Part shown: positions 61,223-64,000 of the stretch, piece by piece
How the letters are laid out: each line of letters begins with the position of its first letter
Position numbering within the stretch: position 1 is the stretch's first letter
Source: Mycolicibacterium litorale
GTDB taxonomy: Bacteria > Actinomycetota > Actinomycetes > Mycobacteriales > Mycobacteriaceae
Length of the DNA stretch: 64,000 bases
Assembly: GCF_010731695.1 (NCBI RefSeq)
Contig: NZ_AP022586.1
Span: 4,588,001-4,652,000, forward strand
Direction of reading: 5' to 3'
Position numbers and translations under genes: made by a program
The notes under the pieces: generated by a model
Told to the model about the DNA's origin: nothing
What the model saw: only the letters and a program-made list of their open reading frames with translations
The model's database searches: none

Positions 61223-62854
61223 ATGGCGCACCGGTACTTCTTCGACTCGGTCGAGTCCTTCCTGCCCGACGCGTTGCGCGGATTCGTCGCGGCGAACCCG
61301 GAGATCACCTGGCACCGCGATCCCGGTTTCCTCGCACGCCGCACCCAGACGCCGTCGGGGCGGGTAGCGGTGTTGTCCGGCGGCGGGTCGGGGCATGAAC
61401 CGATGCATTCCGGGCTGATCGGGGCCGGACTTCTGGACGCGGTGTGTCCTGGCCCGATCTTCACCTCGCCGAATGCGCTGCAGATCGCGGGCGCCACGCG
61501 CCATGTGCACTCCGACGCCGGGGTGCTGCACGTCGTGAAGAACTACACCGGCGACATGATGAACTTCCGCATCGCGCGGGACATCGTGCGCGACGAGGGG
61601 ATCGAGACCGACGTGGTGGTGGTCGCCGACGACGTGGCCACCGAATCAGACGGCGACGGTCCGGGCCGACGCGGCACCGGCGCCACGATCGTGGTCGAGA
61701 AGGTCTGCGGTGCCGCCGCGGCCGCCGGTGCGACGCTGGCCGAGGTGACGGCGCTCGGGCGCCGCGTCGCGGAGAATGCGCGCAGCATGTCGGTGGCGCT
61801 CGACCCGTGCACCGTGCCCGGATCCGATCAGCCCTCCTTCGATCTCGGACCGGACGAGATGGAGATGGGCATCGGTATCCACGGCGAGTCGGGTACCGAA
61901 CGCACACAGTGGCGTCCGGCCGGGCAGATCGTCCAGGCCTTGCTGGAGCGGATCCTCGGCTCGCTCGGCGTGGCGGCGGGGGAGCAGGTGATCGTGGTGG
62001 TCAACGGTCTCGGCAGCACGCACCCGTTGGAGCTGAGCCTGGTGTTCGGCCAGGTTCTCGAGCAGTTGCGGGCCGCGCAGGTGCGGGTGGTCCGCAGCCT
62101 CGTGGGCACGATGATCACGGCGCTCGACATGCGCGGAGCGTCGGTGACGGTGGTGCGGGCGGACGACGAGATCGTCGGGCTGTGGGATGCGCCGACTGAT
62201 GCGCCGGCATGGCCTCGGCTGGCGGCGACCGAGCCGGGTGAGCTGATGGACACCACGGTGGCCGAGCCCGACGACGCCGCGGATTCGGGGCCGGAATGTG
62301 GTTGGCTGACCGCGTTCGTGTCGCGGGTGCAGGGTGCGATCGACGAGTTGACCGCGCTGGACCGGCAGGTCGGGGACGGTGACTTCGGCGTGAACATGGC
62401 TGCCGCACTTGGTCATTTCGAGCTTCCGCTGCGAGGTTCGGACGCCGCGGTGCTCGACGCGGTCTCGCGCTCGTACTTCGTCAGGTCAGGCGGCACGTCG
62501 GGTGCGGTGTTCGGCACGTTGTTCCGGGAGCTGTCGAAGGCGTTCACCGAGAGTGACGATTTCCGGACGGCCTTGGCGGCGGGTACGCGTGCGGGTCTGC
62601 AGTCAGTGGTCGAACTCGGGGGCGCGCGCGTGGGGGACAACACCGTCGTCGATGCGTTGGACCCCGCGAATCAGACGCTGCAGCAGAATGATTCGCTCGC
62701 CGCGGTGGCGCACGCGGCCGCCGAGGGTGCGGAATCAACGCGGGACCGGGTGGCGCGCAAGGGCCGCGCGAGCTACGTCGGGGAGGCGTCGCGCGGTGCG
62801 GTCGACCCCGGCGCGCTGGTGATCTCGTGGTTGTTCGAGGCGGCGGCGGGCTAG
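61223..62854 (+). CDS. Dihydroxyacetone kinase, fused DhaK-DhaL
   Basis: 543 aa. DhaK half (about 1-330): LSGGGSGHEPMHSGLIGAG (51-69) and the covalent His220 in GIGIHGESGTER. DhaL half (about 355-540): VGDGDFGVNMAA (383-394) with the Mg-ADP Asp residues, and GGTSGAVFGTLF. This is the single-chain, ATP-dependent kinase type rather than the separate PEP-dependent subunits. Phosphorylates dihydroxyacetone to DHAP. Divergent from fusA2 by 76 bp. Function follows the family. Confidence 0.9.
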   Translation: MAHRYFFDSVESFLPDALRGFVAANPEITWHRDPGFLARRTQTPSGRVAVLSGGGSGHEPMHSGLIGAGLLDAVCPGPIFTSPNALQIAGATRHVHSDAGVLHVVKNYTGDMMNFRIARDIVRDEGIETDVVVVADDVATESDGDGPGRRGTGATIVVEKVCGAAAAAGATLAEVTALGRRVAENARSMSVALDPCTVPGSDQPSFDLGPDEMEMGIGIHGESGTERTQWRPAGQIVQALLERILGSLGVAAGEQVIVVVNGLGSTHPLELSLVFGQVLEQLRAAQVRVVRSLVGTMITALDMRGASVTVVRADDEIVGLWDAPTDAPAWPRLAATEPGELMDTTVAEPDDAADSGPECGWLTAFVSRVQGAIDELTALDRQVGDGDFGVNMAAALGHFELPLRGSDAAVLDAVSRSYFVRSGGTSGAVFGTLFRELSKAFTESDDFRTALAAGTRAGLQSVVELGGARVGDNTVVDALDPANQTLQQNDSLAAVAHAAAEGAESTRDRVARKGRASYVGEASRGAVDPGALVISWLFEAAAG

Positions 62855-62865
62855 AACGCGACTGG

Positions 62866-63369
62866 CTAGTCGATCATCTTCAGCACCGTGGCCGGCACTC
62901 CGCCAACCAGCGTTCGTGCGGGTACGTCACGGCTGACGACCGCGCCGGCGGCGACGATGGCGTCCGCGCCCACGGTCACGCCCTGCAAGATCAGCGCGGA
63001 GGCTCCAATCCAGGCGTTTCGCTCGATGCGGATCGGCGCTGACGTGATGCCGCTCCGTCGCTGTGCCGGATCGACGGGGTGGCCCGAGGTGATCAAGCTG
63101 ACCCCCGGACCGATCATCACATCGTCGCCGATCTCGATCCCGCCGATGTCGTTGAAGCGGCACCCTTGGTTTACGAAGACATTGCGGCCGATCCGAATGT
63201 TGATCCCGTGGTCGGAGTAGACCGGTGGGATGAGATGGAACGTCTCATCGACGGTCCGACCCGTGAGTTCACTCCATCCCGCCCGGATCGCCTCCTGCTC
63301 GCCATACCGCAGAGTGTTCAACTCCTCCGTCAGGCGAATCGCGCGCCGAACCCTCTCCGTGAATTCCAT
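62866..63369 (-). CDS. Hexapeptide-repeat acetyltransferase (maltose/galactoside O-acetyltransferase family)
   Basis: 167 aa. N-terminal Mac domain, then left-handed beta-helix hexads: INIRIGRNVFVNQGCRFND, IGDDVMIGPGVSLITSGHPVDPAQR with the catalytic His in GHPV, NAWIGASALILQGVTVGADAIVAAGAVVSRDVP. Closely resembles LacA/Maa/NodL. ATG 63369 has GAGAGGA 4 nt upstream; ATG 63393 is in frame 24 nt further. Substrate is a sugar or similar hydroxyl compound; unknown. Confidence 0.9.
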   Translation of the reverse strand: MEFTERVRRAIRLTEELNTLRYGEQEAIRAGWSELTGRTVDETFHLIPPVYSDHGINIRIGRNVFVNQGCRFNDIGGIEIGDDVMIGPGVSLITSGHPVDPAQRRSGITSAPIRIERNAWIGASALILQGVTVGADAIVAAGAVVSRDVPARTLVGGVPATVLKMID

Positions 63370-63482
63370 TGATTCCTCTCGTAGATCAGTCATCGGGTGA
63401 GTGGGACGAGCAAACCAACGGTCAGCACCACGTGACAAACGAGCACGTGGTTGCGCGGACCCGACGTGTCGGTGGGTGCGAT

Positions 63483-63488
63483 TACACT
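63483..63488 (+). promoter_or_regulatory. -10 TACACT ahead of the 13E12-type gene
   Basis: TACACT (TANNNT) ends 8 nt before the ATG at 63496, the typical spacing of a leaderless mycobacterial mRNA. No Shine-Dalgarno is present. Confidence 0.35.
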
Positions 63489-63495
63489 CGCACGT

Positions 63496-64000
63496 ATGTT
63501 CGAACAGTCCGCAACCGGCGAGTTGACGGCGATGATCGCCGACACCTACCGCCAGGAATCTGCGCTGATCGGGCGGCGGATGGCCGCGGTAGCGGAGTTG
63601 TTGGGGCGGCGCACCTGGGAGGCCGAGGCCGGAGGACCCGGATTGCGGGTACATGATCGTGACCGGGTTGCAGCGCACCAGCGCCGAGGTGGCGTCGGCG
63701 ATGAACCTGCCGCCGGGCGCCGCGAGCACGCTGGTCGCCCATGCGCACGCGTTGGACAGCCGGTTCCCGAAGGTCATGGCCGTGCTGTGCGCGGGGGACA
63801 CTGATTGGCGCACCGTGCAGATCATCCTCACCCGCACCGGGTTGGTCGGTGATCTGTCGATCTTGGCCGCCCTGGACACCCGGTTGTCGGCGCAGGTGGC
63901 GCGGTGGCCGTCGTGGTCCCGTAAACGGGTCATCAACGCCGTGGACGCCGCGGTACGCACCCTGGATCCCGATGCCATCCGCGAACGCGAAACCGCCGAG
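63496..64000 (+). pseudogene. 13E12/DUF222 repeat family gene, frameshifted and cut by the window edge
   Basis: MFEQSATGELTAMIADTYRQESALIGRRM is the usual 13E12-family N-terminus, read in frame 1 to about 63634. The rest of the family sequence continues one frame over (codons from 63635: DPDCGYMIVTGLQRTSAEV, then DTDWRTVQIILTRTGLV and RVINAVDAAVRTLDPDAIRE) and stays open to the edge. The switch lies in GGCCGGAGGACCC (about 63628-63639), consistent with a one-base insertion. Either a pseudogene or a sequencing error. Full members carry a C-terminal HNH nuclease domain, which would be beyond 64000. Many copies exist per mycobacterial genome. Confidence 0.8.

Noticed and set aside
59125..61398. 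Plus-strand 757-codon frame
   Set aside because: Antisense to fusA2, which has intact G motifs.

Overview
The window is high-GC DNA from a rapidly growing mycobacterium (Mycolicibacterium type). The evidence is an MmpS5/MmpL5-type pair plus two further MMPL transporters, an MceA-type protein, a FusA2-type EF-G paralogue, a mycobacterial-type MTHFR, an F420-dependent LLM oxidoreductase, a heme-binding MHB-domain protein, the start of a 13E12/DUF222 gene, and a close relative of the M. smegmatis acyltransferase MsAcT. Genes are densely packed with many ATGA/GTGA overlaps. I see no tRNA, rRNA, CRISPR array, insertion sequence or prophage; apart from the 13E12 fragment at the right edge this is chromosomal backbone.

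Layout. 1-7.4 kb: truncated FAD dehydrogenase, FMN split-barrel protein, orphan MmpS-like protein, MTHFR and the RNA helicase HrpA. 7.4-11.5 kb: minus-strand cluster of a GTP cyclohydrolase II-like (URC1) protein, a URC4 protein, uracil phosphoribosyltransferase and a thioredoxin reductase-like flavoprotein, which resembles the URC uracil-degradation pathway. 11.5-20.4 kb: paired acyl-CoA dehydrogenases, DUF1295 protein with FAD oxidoreductase, STAS protein, PAS-ANTAR regulator, serine hydrolase, VOC protein and APC permease. 20.4-24.2 kb: ferritin-like protein, hemophore-type protein, a putative SigF-driven small membrane protein with a ZIP transporter, and an exported Pro-rich protein. 24.2-28.2 kb: mmpS5-mmpL5 and the MsAcT-like hydrolase. 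28.3-33.6 kb: SDR, SRPBCC, two TetR regulators, alpha/beta hydrolase, Pro/Ala-rich exported protein and dienelactone hydrolase.

33.7-38.7 kb holds a six-gene, translationally coupled MoxR operon: MoxR ATPase, DUF58, small membrane protein, two VWA-like membrane proteins with degenerate metal sites, and a polyproline-tailed anchored protein. An MMPL transporter follows, then a STAS / HATPase / STAS partner-switching cluster (41.1-42.4 kb) in which one STAS protein lacks the phosphoacceptor serine. 42.4-48.3 kb: TetR divergent from a P450/NTF2 pair, amidase, zinc-finger rhomboid protease and LLM oxidoreductase. 48.4-54.6 kb: small proteins around an MpaB-like oxygenase (two are paralogues of each other), a coiled-coil Lys-rich protein, an MMPL transporter and an exported histidine phosphatase. 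54.6-64 kb: epimerase, DMT transporter, SigH-type ECF sigma factor without adjacent anti-sigma, orphan MceA protein, CMD protein, FusA2, DhaK-DhaL fusion, hexapeptide acetyltransferase, and a frameshifted 13E12 gene running off the right edge.

The most interesting regions are the URC-like cluster, the MoxR operon with metal-site-less VWA proteins, the STAS/HATPase cluster, and the control region of mmpS5-mmpL5, which lacks the usual divergent MarR-type repressor and may carry a short leader ORF. All functional calls come from reading motifs and recalled family knowledge; no database search was run.
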